From Acidobacteriota bacterium (lineage in GTDB: Bacteria > Acidobacteriota > Terriglobia > Terriglobales > Acidobacteriaceae): a DNA stretch of 10,575 nucleotides. Positions 1-8,108 of the stretch are shown here, piece by piece (the stretch's first letter is position 1; each line of letters begins with the position of its first letter). Under the pieces are notes generated by a model. The model saw only the letters and a program-made list of their open reading frames with translations, did not search any database and was not told the DNA's origin. The translations under genes and the position numbers were made by a program. The stretch spans positions 1-10,575 of the forward strand of contig JAJXZK010000086.1 in the NCBI GenBank assembly GCA_021780095.1. Reading direction: 5' to 3'.

Positions 1-543
1 GTCAACGGTGCGCGGCGCGTGAAACTCGGCAACGGCTTCGTTCGCAGCCAGCCCCGTCGCGTCCAGCAATCCCGTAGGGCGAAGAATGCCGGCCAACTCT
101 CCGGGCGCAAGGGTGCGCGCCACCGCGGCAAAGTAGCTGTTGCAGGACCAGGTCAGAGCCTCCCGCGCATCGAACGGGGGTGCGGGCGGATGCGGACAGA
201 CAAGGCTGTGACCGGCCACCTGAAGGCGCCGGTTGCAGGCAATGCGCTGCTCTGGATTCCAACGTTCGGACGCGATCAGGCTGTAAAGAACCAGAGGCTT
301 AAGCGCAGATCCAGGAGCAGCCAGTGTATGCGCGGCTTCACCGAGCCTGTGCTCCGCAAGGAGTCGGCCGGTGCTCACGTCGAGAACTACGATCCTCGCC
401 TCGGGAGCAATCCGCGTCGCCGCCTGTACAGCCTGTTGCCATGCGGAGGCATCGCTCGCGCTGCATGACAAGGTGAAGCTCGCGAGTGTCGCCAGGAGAG
501 CTGCCGGTCTGAGGAATTTATGCACTTCAAAAGTATGCCGCAT
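1..543 (-). CDS. Penicillin-binding/transpeptidase-domain protein, 3' part beyond window
   Basis: Partial gene read leftwards off the window edge; 181 codons are visible. The predicted protein starts with a Sec-type signal sequence (RPAALLATLASFTLS, then ASDASA|W as a possible AxA cleavage site). A region typical of serine transpeptidases follows. The active-site SxxK motif is seen as PGSALKPL and the second motif SxN as WSCNSYFA, about 70 residues later. The third motif (KTG) would lie outside the window. In this fold the serine is acylated by a D-Ala-D-Ala peptide or beta-lactam, so an exported peptidoglycan transpeptidase or related penicillin-recognising enzyme is expected. The frame opens after a TAA at 634-636. 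I chose ATG at 543; GTG at 525 would give a shorter signal peptide, and neither has a well-spaced ribosome binding site. Class D beta-lactamase-like or regulatory sensor domains of the same fold are alternatives. It faces the same way as the main gene block but is separated from it by 1.3 kb. Confidence 0.72.
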   Translation of the reverse strand, partial: MRHTFEVHKFLRPAALLATLASFTLSCSASDASAWQQAVQAATRIAPEARIVVLDVSTGRLLAEHRLGEAAHTLAAPGSALKPLVLYSLIASERWNPEQRIACNRRLQVAGHSLVCPHPPAPPFDAREALTWSCNSYFAAVARTLAPGELAGILRPTGLLDATGLAANEAVAEFHAPRTVD

Positions 544-1072
544 GAGGATGCTCGCGGCATTGCTCCTCAATGCCAGAACACGGCTGAAATCGCCTCCTCT
601 AGCCTGGAATCCACCGTTTCCACCGCCGGCTGCTTACCTGACCCGCTCCCCAGCGACTCGCGCCTGGTGTCCGCGGAAACTTCAGCCGCTCTATCGATCG
701 GGACTAAAAATGGCTGCTCCCATGCTCTTCGGGAAGAACCTCGCAAATGAACGTCAATGTCAATGCGGGTTCGAGCGTATCGTCTGAATCCACCTTGCCG
801 AGAAGTCGCCATGTCGGACTTGTGGAATTACTACGCCGGCTCAGGTCACGCAAATGCGTCCCCTGCCACGCGGCTTTGATCAAGTCGGGTTGACATCATA
901 TTAAGAGAATCCCGTACAGGCAGGCAGTCATTCGCACTGATTCTAAAGATACTTGCAAGGCATGAGCAGCTTTGTACCCTCAGTCGTACCCCGATGTGAC
1001 TGCGGATGGCCTTGGACTAAACCGAACCACCTCGAACTACTCCGATGCGGGGATGAATGTGCTTTGATGCTG

Positions 1073-1282
1073 TCACACGGCGTAAAGCTGAAGAACTGGA
1101 AGCGCGCTTGCCTTCCTCAATCGCCGGACGGTTAGCGGCTGGAGAAGGATTCGTAAGGCATTTTGGCGCTCACGGATATCCTGAGCGACAAGAAGGTAAT
1201 CGAACAGCGTTCGGTTAACAGTTGAAAACTCGGCCCGTTCAGCATTGCCCAGAATTACTCTATATTCACCGTTTTCAATCAC
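1073..1282 (-). CDS. Doubtful small hypothetical ORF or gene remnant
   Basis: A 69-codon frame starting at GTG (1282). It also stays open about 12 codons upstream, to a TAG inside the inverted repeat region. The product has a protein-like mix, with a charged N-terminal part (IENGEYRVILGNAERAEF) and a likely helical stretch (FDYLLVAQDIRERQNALRILL). I recognise no family. There is no clear ribosome binding site before the GTG, third-codon positions are not strongly GC-biased as in the neighbouring genes, and a plus-strand frame overlaps part of it. It could be the 3' end of a decayed gene whose 5' part is lost, or chance. Confidence 0.18.
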   Translation of the reverse strand: MIENGEYRVILGNAERAEFSTVNRTLFDYLLVAQDIRERQNALRILLQPLTVRRLRKASALPVLQLYAV

Positions 1283-1305
1283 TTGCAGACGAAGATAGTT
1301 TTGGA

Positions 1306-1332
1306 GAAATTGTGGGCACTACCCACAATTTC
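1306..1332. repeat. Perfect 11-bp inverted repeat, terminator-like
   Basis: GAAATTGTGGG (1306-1316) and CCCACAATTTC (1322-1332) are exact reverse complements around the 5-base loop CACTA. On the plus strand the stem is followed by GCGC and six T (1337-1342), which resembles an intrinsic terminator with a displaced T tract. No plus-strand gene lies upstream that would need it. The arm sequence ACCCACAA recurs at 1353-1360, exactly 32 bp from its copy at 1321-1328, and CCCCACA occurs at 1365-1371. A regulator binding site or the remains of a mobile-element end are therefore alternatives. Confidence 0.45.
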
Positions 1333-1816
1333 GCGCTTTTTTGAAGGAGTATACCCACAAAAGTCCCCACATTTTTCATGGCGATTTTGGAGCACCAATC
1401 CGATTACCGAATCGACGATGGTGCGCTCGTTGGGAGCACAGGCTTCGACGCAATTTCGCCGTGCCAAACGGTGCTTTAAGGAACGTTCCATTCATGAAAG
1501 CGTGATTCTTGCACTTCGGGACCATCAAATTCGATTCCCAACCTCTCGGTCTCAAGCGAAGCTCCCCTTTCCTGGCTACACGCAACAATAGAACTCACAA
1601 TTATCTAAGTCCGCAGAATGGGCAACCTATGGCGCCATATCGCTTACCAGCACATACCTCTGGCTCGGCACACGAAATGAGCTAAGTTAGCGACTTGCCA
1701 TCATGCCACAGATCAACGATCGCTCTTGCAGGGACCGCGGGGCGAAGTCTAGCTAAAGCGGCCCAAATCAAGCGGCATCTACGCCCGGAGACCGTTTCGG
1801 CATCGCAACCCGAGAA

Positions 1817-3118
1817 TCAAGCCGAGTCGGCTTCCAGTTCCTGACCTTCGAGCTGCATGTCTGCGCTAACTGTCATTTCTGGCGCAGACTTCATACTCTC
1901 TCGGGCGGATTGCAGGAAGAAGCTGAGAATCACCGCTCCAAATGCCACAGCCGCGAGATAGACGATGAACCGCGGCAGGTAAGCGCCGGCCCGGTCATAC
2001 AGGTGTCCAATCCAAAGCGGCCCGGTAGCCCCGCCAATGGCATAAGCGGTCCAGGTAAGCCCGTACAGCACCGAGAAGTGCCGGCGGCCGAAATAGCGAG
2101 CCAGCAAGTACGGTCCTACGTCGGCTTCGCTGCCCAGGCCGACCCCAAGTATCGCCGCTCCCAGCAACGCCACCCATCCCGTGCCGGCAAATGCAAGGAT
2201 CAGCGTGCCCGTCGCCGCCAAGGCCAGAACAAATGTCTGGATACGCTCCGGCGAGACCCGATCGATGGCAAAGCCTATGCCGAGCCGGCCGAGGATTCCT
2301 GCTCCCCCGCGGACTGAAAGAGCGAGCGCTGCGGTGGCTGCAAGCATGCCATGTTGAGTGAGCATGGGGGCGAGGTTGGTGACCAGGCCGTTTTCGCTGA
2401 ATGCGGAGAGGATGGTGATGAAGGCGAGGATCCAGAATGCGGTGGTCCGCATCGCCGCACGGACGGTCATGCCCTTGTCAGCATGGTGTTCGGCGCGGAC
2501 GATCGCAGCTTCCGGCCGATTACGCACGAGTAGGGCAGTAAGCGGCAGGCCTAGCAGGGCGATTCCTCCCAACAATAAAAAGCCGCTGCGCCATCCGTGA
2601 TGTTGAATCATCCACTGGGTGAGCGGCGGAATCAGGATGGAACCAATACCACTGCCGGTAAGCAAAAGGGCGAGGGCAACTCCTCTGTGGGTTGTGAACC
2701 AGGTAAGAACGGTGCGCGTGTAGGCGAATTGCGCGGTGGCGTTTGCGACTAAGCCGATCACAAAAAATGTGAGGTAGAACTGAACGATATGCGGCGTCAA
2801 GCGACTCAGCGTGGCTAGTCCGACGGCGAAAACCAGAATCCCGGGAAGGATGATGCGCCGCGGGGGATATCGATCGAGCAAGATGCCGATGAGGGGCGAG
2901 ACAAGCGCCACCGTAATGGCAGCCAGTGCGAATGCTCCGCCCATCGCCTCTCGCTTCCAACCGAACGCCGCATGCAGCGGATCGAGGAACAGGCTAAACG
3001 TGTACGGAACAATGGGAGCAAAACTCACCATCACGCCGGCGCAGGCGGCCGTGAGAACGCCCCATCCCGGATAACGTATTGATTGCTCTTCGTCGGAGCG
3101 GCGAAATGTTGGATTCAT
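1817..3118 (-). CDS. MFS transporter, OFA/MCT (monocarboxylate) type
   Basis: 433-residue integral inner-membrane protein with the alternating hydrophobic segments of a 12-helix major facilitator. The motif-A region between helices 2 and 3 is seen as IGILLDRYPPRR (about residues 77-88), and its counterpart after the central loop as GRLGIGFAIDRVSPER (about 277-292). The helix 4-5 region GSGIGSILIPPL (about 155-166) followed by GWRSGF is typical of monocarboxylate and oxalate:formate antiporter-like carriers, so an organic anion is a reasonable substrate guess, by inference only. The charged central loop lies near residues 200-222. The ATG overlaps the stop of the upstream RdhA-like gene by 4 bases (ATGA), which implies translational coupling; no strong separate ribosome binding site is visible. 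It is probably the last gene of the unit. A short 7+7 dyad (1819-1833) covers its final codons, but no T tract follows on the coding strand. Confidence 0.9.
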   Translation of the reverse strand: MNPTFRRSDEEQSIRYPGWGVLTAACAGVMVSFAPIVPYTFSLFLDPLHAAFGWKREAMGGAFALAAITVALVSPLIGILLDRYPPRRIILPGILVFAVGLATLSRLTPHIVQFYLTFFVIGLVANATAQFAYTRTVLTWFTTHRGVALALLLTGSGIGSILIPPLTQWMIQHHGWRSGFLLLGGIALLGLPLTALLVRNRPEAAIVRAEHHADKGMTVRAAMRTTAFWILAFITILSAFSENGLVTNLAPMLTQHGMLAATAALALSVRGGAGILGRLGIGFAIDRVSPERIQTFVLALAATGTLILAFAGTGWVALLGAAILGVGLGSEADVGPYLLARYFGRRHFSVLYGLTWTAYAIGGATGPLWIGHLYDRAGAYLPRFIVYLAAVAFGAVILSFFLQSARESMKSAPEMTVSADMQLEGQELEADSA

Positions 3119-4107
3119 TCTTTACCGATTCGTCGAGCCATGGTGGTGAGGAGTTTTGGGCGTACGGATGGGCGAGTCCAGGGACATTCGGCGATGCAGA
3201 TGCCGCAGGAAGCAGCTTCGGCGAAGTAGGGGATGCATTCATCGAAATTCACGTACCAACGCTCGACGCCGCGCACTATCTGCTTCTGTGGGGTGATCGC
3301 GCCGGGCGGGCAAGCCTGCGTACAAACCTGACATGTCGCGCAGAATTCGTCGGCACCGAAGTGTACGGGCACGGTTGGAACGAGCGGCATATCGGTGGTT
3401 ACACCTGCCAGCCGAACGCCTGCGCCAAAACGTGGGCTGATCAGCGATCCGTGTTTCCCCAGCTCTCCCAGCCCAGCGTCAATTGCGGGCGGAATGAGCA
3501 ACAGCGCACCCGCCATCGGACCGGGGTACGGATCGGCGTCATAGCCCTGCGAACGAATCCAGTTGGCCAAGGCATAAGAGGCCCTTGTACCCCTGGCATA
3601 TTGATCGCCCACATCACAAACACCTATACCATTGGTTTCATCGGAAGGAACTTCGCGGAGGCGCTCATAGTCATGCGCCAGAGCGAGGATGATGACCCAC
3701 GGATGTTCGATGGTGTAGCCCTGATACACATAATGCGGCTGCATCGCGGCCATCCCGATATCATCTGCCTCGTGCGTCAGCGCGAAACGCTTTGCCGCTT
3801 CGGAAAGCTCTTCAGCAGAAGACGCGTTGCCGTTTTCAGCAACAGGGATCAGTTCGGGATAGGTGTAGGCACCGTGAAATGCCTCCATCGATCCGGGGCA
3901 TTTGCGCGAGTTCTTTCGCGCTAGGAGCTGCAAATCGCCCCATGGATGCTGATCCGGAGGATGCCAGAAGAATGGAGACGGCCGGCGCGGCACGGTCTCC
4001 CCGACACCGTTGATTGAGTTGCCGGAGACGCGCAAAAGTGCGACGGTTTCCGGCTGAGGCTTCCAGGTTCCGCGCTTTGGACGCCGCGGATTCAAAAGCT
4101 CAGTCAT
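3115..4107 (-). CDS. Soluble reductive dehalogenase-like (RdhA-type) 2[4Fe-4S] protein
   Basis: 330 residues. The C-terminal half follows the corrinoid iron-sulfur reductive dehalogenase pattern: AGLGELGKHG (211-220), then P-RFG-VRL-V-TD-PL (225-242). Cluster motif C256-xx-C259-xx-C262-xxx-C266-P follows. The second set is C291-x9-C301-xx-C304-xxx-C308-P-W, preceded by ERWYVNFDEC. All eight cluster cysteines are present. The Tyr in GDQYARGT (Y170) may match the family's catalytic Tyr, but that is a by-eye guess. Unlike respiratory RdhA there is no Tat signal, the protein is short (respiratory forms are about 450-500 residues) and no rdhB anchor gene is nearby, so a cytoplasmic enzyme is expected. 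The ATG overlaps the upstream stop by 4 bases, with GGAGG 6 bases ahead. Epoxyqueuosine reductase (QueG) shares the cofactors, but its signature around GLGW-GK is absent. Family call is firm; activity and substrate are unknown, and many relatives in aerobes have no shown dehalogenase activity. Confidence 0.82.
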   Translation of the reverse strand: MTELLNPRRPKRGTWKPQPETVALLRVSGNSINGVGETVPRRPSPFFWHPPDQHPWGDLQLLARKNSRKCPGSMEAFHGAYTYPELIPVAENGNASSAEELSEAAKRFALTHEADDIGMAAMQPHYVYQGYTIEHPWVIILALAHDYERLREVPSDETNGIGVCDVGDQYARGTRASYALANWIRSQGYDADPYPGPMAGALLLIPPAIDAGLGELGKHGSLISPRFGAGVRLAGVTTDMPLVPTVPVHFGADEFCATCQVCTQACPPGAITPQKQIVRGVERWYVNFDECIPYFAEAASCGICIAECPWTRPSVRPKLLTTMARRIGKE

Positions 4108-4727
4108 AGGTGGCCTCCCATGCCTCCGGGGTACGGGGATGGAAGCCCGAATCCATTGGCAATGCGATTGAATGCCGCAAACAGGGACGCAATTTGGACG
4201 GCTTCGGCAATTTGCGCTTCCGTCCAGCCGGCTTGCATGGCTGCTTCGACATCAGGGCGGGTGACAGGGGGAGAATTTGCGTTTACCTTTGCGGCGAATT
4301 TCAGCAGAGCCAGTTCCGGCTCGGTAAAGAGGGCGGAATCTACGTCAGTGTGCTGGAGGGCGCGGAGCATTTCAGCCGATCCGCCGAGCGCGTGAAGGAA
4401 TGCTGCGTGGCTGTCAGCGCAATATTGGCATTCATTCTGCTGCGAGACATACATAGCCATCATCTCCTTGTGCCGACGGCTCAATAGGCTTTCGCCGAAT
4501 AGCAGGCCCTCGGCGATCTCCATCATTCCTTTGAGCAGTGCAGAGTTGGTGGCGAAGCACAGCACAATCCCCGGAAGATCGGGCCGGGCAAACCGCTCGC
4601 GGTAATGGGCGAACAATGCCCGGACCTCGGCGTTGGCTGTGCGCTCATCCGCCAGGGGAAGATTCGTGGAGGAAGGCGCTGCTCTAAGCTGTGTGCAAGC
4701 CATTGCCGCGCCATTGTCTGCAAACAT
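4104..4727 (-). CDS. AhpD-like / carboxymuconolactone decarboxylase family protein (third, divergent copy)
   Basis: 207 residues, all-helical alkylhydroperoxidase-like fold. The AhpD catalytic set is complete: E88, then C100-QY-C103 and H107, with the Glu-to-first-Cys distance of 12 seen in AhpD (E118/C130). In that family the cysteine pair does thiol-disulfide chemistry, reducing peroxide or a protein partner. The C-terminal part (AEAVQIASLFAAFNRIANGFGLP) is typical of the peroxidase-related branch. An N-terminal extension of about 25 residues precedes the conserved part. The ATG at 4727 has GGAGG 5-6 bases upstream, and its stop overlaps the RdhA-like start. It begins 26 bases after the receptor stop, so it is probably the second gene of the same transcript. 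By position it may be a redox partner or accessory enzyme for the RdhA-like protein; this is inference. It is clearly more distant from the tandem pair at 8457-9581 than those two are from each other. Confidence 0.85.
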   Translation of the reverse strand: MFADNGAAMACTQLRAAPSSTNLPLADERTANAEVRALFAHYRERFARPDLPGIVLCFATNSALLKGMMEIAEGLLFGESLLSRRHKEMMAMYVSQQNECQYCADSHAAFLHALGGSAEMLRALQHTDVDSALFTEPELALLKFAAKVNANSPPVTRPDVEAAMQAGWTEAQIAEAVQIASLFAAFNRIANGFGLPSPYPGGMGGHL

Positions 4728-4753
4728 TGCTACCTCCGTTGGTTCGAATCTTG

Positions 4754-7700
4754 CTAATACATGAACTTCAATGCGAACTGCACCTGGCGCGGAGACTGCG
4801 CCTCGAGGATATGGTTGAAAGTCGGCGAACTGATGTCGCTGTCGGGCAGCCGGAAATTCGTGCGGTTCAGGAAGTCGAACAACTCTGCGCGGAACTGGAG
4901 TTGCTTTGACTCCCTCACCTTAAAGTTCTTCAGCGCAGCGAAGTCCCAGTCCGCATAAGCCGGGCCGAAATTAACGTTGCGACCTTCCGTTCCAAATTGC
5001 CCCGCGTTCGCAACGGGATCGAGTCGCTGGAAAGCACTGGTATTGAGCCACGCGTTCACCGCGCGGGGTCCGTTATTAGAGTTGCCGACGAGATTGGGCC
5101 GCTGCGCGGAGAATCCGGTGATCTCCGGCGCGCTGCCTTGGGCCGCAACGTCGTTGGAGTCGAAGACGGTGAACGGCGTGCCGCTCATCAGCGTAGCGAT
5201 TCCATCCAACTGCCATCCCCCCAACGCGGACTGGTACCAGTTCTGCGCATGGCTCCAGAACGGAAGCGCCCATTCATAGCTCCCGACGAATCGGTGGCGC
5301 GCATCGAACAGCGAGAGCCCACGCTCTGCGCCAAGGTTGAATGGATTCTGGGCGAGGTCGTTCTCGCCTGCGACTGGCTTCGCCGCCGATCCGGTTATGT
5401 TGAACGAAGAAACATCGTCGATCGCCTTCGACCACGTGTACGATGCGAGAAATGACAGCCCGTGGCTGAACCGCTTGCGCAGCGACGCTTCCAACGCGTT
5501 GTATGACGAATTGGCGATGCCTGCGATCTCGCCGGTCGATGAAAACTGGCAACTGCTCGGCGGATTGGCCAGCGTACAACCGGAATAGAGCCGGCGCTGA
5601 TCGGCATTGCTGGAATTCGAAATCGGCTGGCCTTTCGCGGTACCGGGAACGAATACCGCCGGGTTCGCTTCGATAAAGCGTGGCAGATGCGTGCCCTTCG
5701 TGCCCACGTATCCGATCTCGAAAAGCAAATCGGATCCGAACGAGTGCTGCAGGTTCAAGTCCCAATCCTGCGTATATGGAAGTGTCAATGCTGGCGACAG
5801 TGTCAGGTTCGTCAGTGGTGTGGAGAACGTCCCGGCGGCCGGAGGATTTCCGTTGAACGGATCCGCGAAGTTCGGCAGACTCACCTGCGGAGTGCCCAGG
5901 TACGGAGGAGCACTGATCGCGGCCTGCAAAGGCCCACCCTGTCCGGTGTAATAGGGCTCGTAGAAGATACCGTACGCGGAAGTGATCAGCAATTTCCCCT
6001 CCCCCGTCGGGTCCCACGCGACGCCAAATCGCGGCGCAAATGCCTTCCTGTCGGTCGGAATCAGGCCTCCGGGCACACCGGGATCGCCCGGATACAACAA
6101 GCCGGCCGGCGCATTAGGCATGACTTGGGACTTCTTCCCCGGCTCAAATAACGTTTGCCGATTGTGAATCTCCGTATACGGCTCGGGCAACTCATAACGA
6201 AGTCCGGCATTGATTGTGACTCGCGAAGTGATCTTATACGTATCCTGTACGTACAGGTTCGCATTGTTGCCGCGAATGCCGCGCGAGAAATTGCCGATGC
6301 CCTGCAGGAAGACGATCGGTTGCCCGACGAGGAAGCTGGCGAACGCGTCCGTTACCGGGAATGGCACGAACACGAAAAAGCCATTGGTGGCGATGCCTTG
6401 CAGCACGTTGATCTGCTGGTGCTGGTATCCGCCGCCGAATTTCAACTCGTGCTTGCCGCGCACCCAGCTCAGCGAGCCGGAGTAATCGAAGACATTTTCG
6501 TAGGTATTGCGCGGACCGGTGATCGGATCACCAACAGTGGAATAGCCGTTCACCTGGATGAAGGGCGGTCCAGCGGCAACAGCCAGACTCGGCGTGTATT
6601 GGAAGCCAAGGCTTGAGGGGGATTGATGGTCCTCGTGCTCGCCGAAGAGGAACTTATTGCGCAAAAACGAGAATCGCGCCACACCGATCAGGGTTGGCGA
6701 AAAAGTGTGTGTTTCTTGCGAGACAAAGTTCTGCGCGCGCTGGTCTTCGCCTACCGGGAAGCCCGGGACGCTGGCGCCGCCCGGCGACAGTGGATCAACC
6801 TGCGAGAGCTGATTGAACATGTAACGGAAGTTCAGCGTGTCGCGCGGATTGAGATAATGGTCAACCTTGATGCCGAACTGATCGGTGTTATTGGTAAGCG
6901 TTTGCGTCGTGGAGAACAGATTTGTCCCGGCGTTGGGAAGCGGGAAGAAGCTCAGCAGGTTTTGTGAAACCGAGTTGAACTGGGCCTGCGGCACCTGGTT
7001 ATACGGGTACGGTGCATTGGCGAAGACGTTGAAAAGCTGGTGCGCCGGGTTGTTGCAGAAGCCCGCCGTGAAGCCCTCCGGACACAGTTCGGAGAAGTCG
7101 CCGGACCGCTGTTTCAGCGACGGAACTGTTGTCAGCGCTGTCTCTCCCTGGCGATTGCGGAAGCCTTCATAGAAGCCGAATATGAACGTTCTATTCTGTT
7201 TGATCGGCCCGCCGACAGTGGCGCCAAACTGGTTTTGCTTCAGCGGCTCCTTCGTCTGCGCGAAATAATTATTGGCGTCGAATGCGTCGTTCCGCAGGAA
7301 CTCCCATAACGTCCCGTGGACATGGTTTGTGCCCGAACGCGTGATGATATTCGTCGTCGATCCCAGCGCGCCTCCGAACTCGGCATTTGCGCTATGGGTG
7401 ATGATACGGAACTCGCTGATCGCGTCCACCGGCGGCTTGAGGATGAATCCTCCGTCGATTCCGTTAAAGTTGTTCGCACCGTCGATGAGAAAATTGTTCG
7501 ATTCAGGCCGCTGACCGTTGACCGCATAGGCCTGTCCGCTGCGCAGCGATCCGCCCGCTTCGGCTATTCCAGGAGTCAATGGGACGACTCCAGGCTGCAA
7601 CAGGCCAAGTTGCGAGAAGTTGCGTCCGTTCAGCGGCAGATCCTCCAACTCGCGCTGTTGCACGACCTTGCCCATGCTGGTGACGGTTGGCTCAATCAGC

Positions 7701-8065
7701 TCGGCATCGGCGCTCACCAGCACCTGCTCCTTTTCCGATCCGATCGCGAGATGCGGCAAGACAGAAGCCGTCTCGTTCACGTTGAGCGTGATGCCGTCTT
7801 GCACGTATTCCTGGAAACCTTTCGCCAGGGCCTGCAGGCGGTAGTGTCCGACCGGGAGTTCCAGAAGAACGTAGTTACCGTTGCGATCGGTGATCGTGCT
7901 GCGCGACAGGCCCGTTTCCGACTGCCGTGCTGTAACCGCGGCGCCCCGGATGACAGCACCGCTTGGGTCCGTGACGGTACCGCGAATGCTTCCCGTGATC
8001 TGCTGAGCAGACAAGCTGAGGCAAGAAAGTGTTACAAATGCCAGTACATTGCGAACCATGTTCAT
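4754..8065 (-). CDS. Oar-like TonB-dependent receptor with carboxypeptidase-regulatory-like N-terminal domain
   Basis: 1103 residues from the chosen start. A signal peptide (MNMVRNVLAFVTLSCLSLSA|QQ) leads into a carboxypeptidase-regulatory-like beta-sandwich (about 22-105; GSIRGTVTDPSGAVIRG, then DRNGNYVLLELPVGHY). A plug region follows (about 125-270; LEDLPLNGRNFSQL, NNFLIDGANNF, NAEFGGALGS, IITRSGTNHVHG). The rest is a long beta-barrel full of aromatic and polar strands that ends in QFALKFMY, a C-terminal aromatic residue as in outer-membrane proteins. It should sit in the outer membrane and import a large or scarce substrate using TonB energy; the substrate is not readable. The frame stays open to 8194, but the start at 8065 gives a clean signal peptide and has GGGAGAGG about 11 bases upstream, whereas the extra 43 residues would precede the signal. 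TonB/ExbBD are not in the window. It is probably the first gene of the receptor-AhpD-RdhA-MFS unit. Confidence 0.93.
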   Translation of the reverse strand: MNMVRNVLAFVTLSCLSLSAQQITGSIRGTVTDPSGAVIRGAAVTARQSETGLSRSTITDRNGNYVLLELPVGHYRLQALAKGFQEYVQDGITLNVNETASVLPHLAIGSEKEQVLVSADAELIEPTVTSMGKVVQQRELEDLPLNGRNFSQLGLLQPGVVPLTPGIAEAGGSLRSGQAYAVNGQRPESNNFLIDGANNFNGIDGGFILKPPVDAISEFRIITHSANAEFGGALGSTTNIITRSGTNHVHGTLWEFLRNDAFDANNYFAQTKEPLKQNQFGATVGGPIKQNRTFIFGFYEGFRNRQGETALTTVPSLKQRSGDFSELCPEGFTAGFCNNPAHQLFNVFANAPYPYNQVPQAQFNSVSQNLLSFFPLPNAGTNLFSTTQTLTNNTDQFGIKVDHYLNPRDTLNFRYMFNQLSQVDPLSPGGASVPGFPVGEDQRAQNFVSQETHTFSPTLIGVARFSFLRNKFLFGEHEDHQSPSSLGFQYTPSLAVAAGPPFIQVNGYSTVGDPITGPRNTYENVFDYSGSLSWVRGKHELKFGGGYQHQQINVLQGIATNGFFVFVPFPVTDAFASFLVGQPIVFLQGIGNFSRGIRGNNANLYVQDTYKITSRVTINAGLRYELPEPYTEIHNRQTLFEPGKKSQVMPNAPAGLLYPGDPGVPGGLIPTDRKAFAPRFGVAWDPTGEGKLLITSAYGIFYEPYYTGQGGPLQAAISAPPYLGTPQVSLPNFADPFNGNPPAAGTFSTPLTNLTLSPALTLPYTQDWDLNLQHSFGSDLLFEIGYVGTKGTHLPRFIEANPAVFVPGTAKGQPISNSSNADQRRLYSGCTLANPPSSCQFSSTGEIAGIANSSYNALEASLRKRFSHGLSFLASYTWSKAIDDVSSFNITGSAAKPVAGENDLAQNPFNLGAERGLSLFDARHRFVGSYEWALPFWSHAQNWYQSALGGWQLDGIATLMSGTPFTVFDSNDVAAQGSAPEITGFSAQRPNLVGNSNNGPRAVNAWLNTSAFQRLDPVANAGQFGTEGRNVNFGPAYADWDFAALKNFKVRESKQLQFRAELFDFLNRTNFRLPDSDISSPTFNHILEAQSPRQVQFALKFMY

Positions 8066-8108
8066 GTTGTGTTCGGCCTCTCCCAGAAGAGTTAGCACTA
8101 CAAGCAGA

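Larger units (their letters stand above)
544..1816. other. Gene-poor intergenic stretch
   Basis: About 1.27 kb without a convincing gene. Several short frames exist on both strands, but none shows a recognisable domain, a good ribosome binding site or consistent codon bias. It holds the inverted repeat at 1306-1332, three CCCACA-type repeats at 1321-1371, a 12-bp palindrome TATGGCGCCATA at 1628-1639 and one doubtful small frame at 1073-1282. Local composition between about 1290 and 1620 is more AT-rich than the flanking genes, which fits regulatory or decayed DNA. No terminator with a T tract is visible just downstream of the MFS gene stop at 1817. Confidence 0.6.

Noticed and set aside
890..920. 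TTGACA box on the plus strand
   Set aside because: No acceptable -10 box at 16-18 bases (the 17-base position reads CGTACA) and no plus-strand gene downstream.
1525..1545. tRNA-like T-arm string TTCGATTCCC
   Set aside because: No matching acceptor, D or anticodon arms around it.
1283..1591. 102-codon plus-strand frame over the inverted repeat
   Set aside because: TTG start, no ribosome binding site, no recognisable domain, and it runs straight through a hairpin with a T tract.
3079..3924. 281-codon plus-strand frame
   Set aside because: It lies antisense to the RdhA-like gene, has no family resemblance and reads as the reverse shadow of a GC-rich gene.
3115..4107. Epoxyqueuosine reductase (QueG) as identity of the Fe-S protein
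   Set aside because: The GLGELG / VRL / TD-PL pattern and the WY-x5-C-x9-CxxCxxxCPW second cluster fit RdhA-type proteins better than QueG, although the families are related.
5274..6017. 247-codon minus-strand frame
   Set aside because: It is an out-of-frame shadow inside the TonB-dependent receptor; composition is Arg/Ser-rich and no domain is seen.
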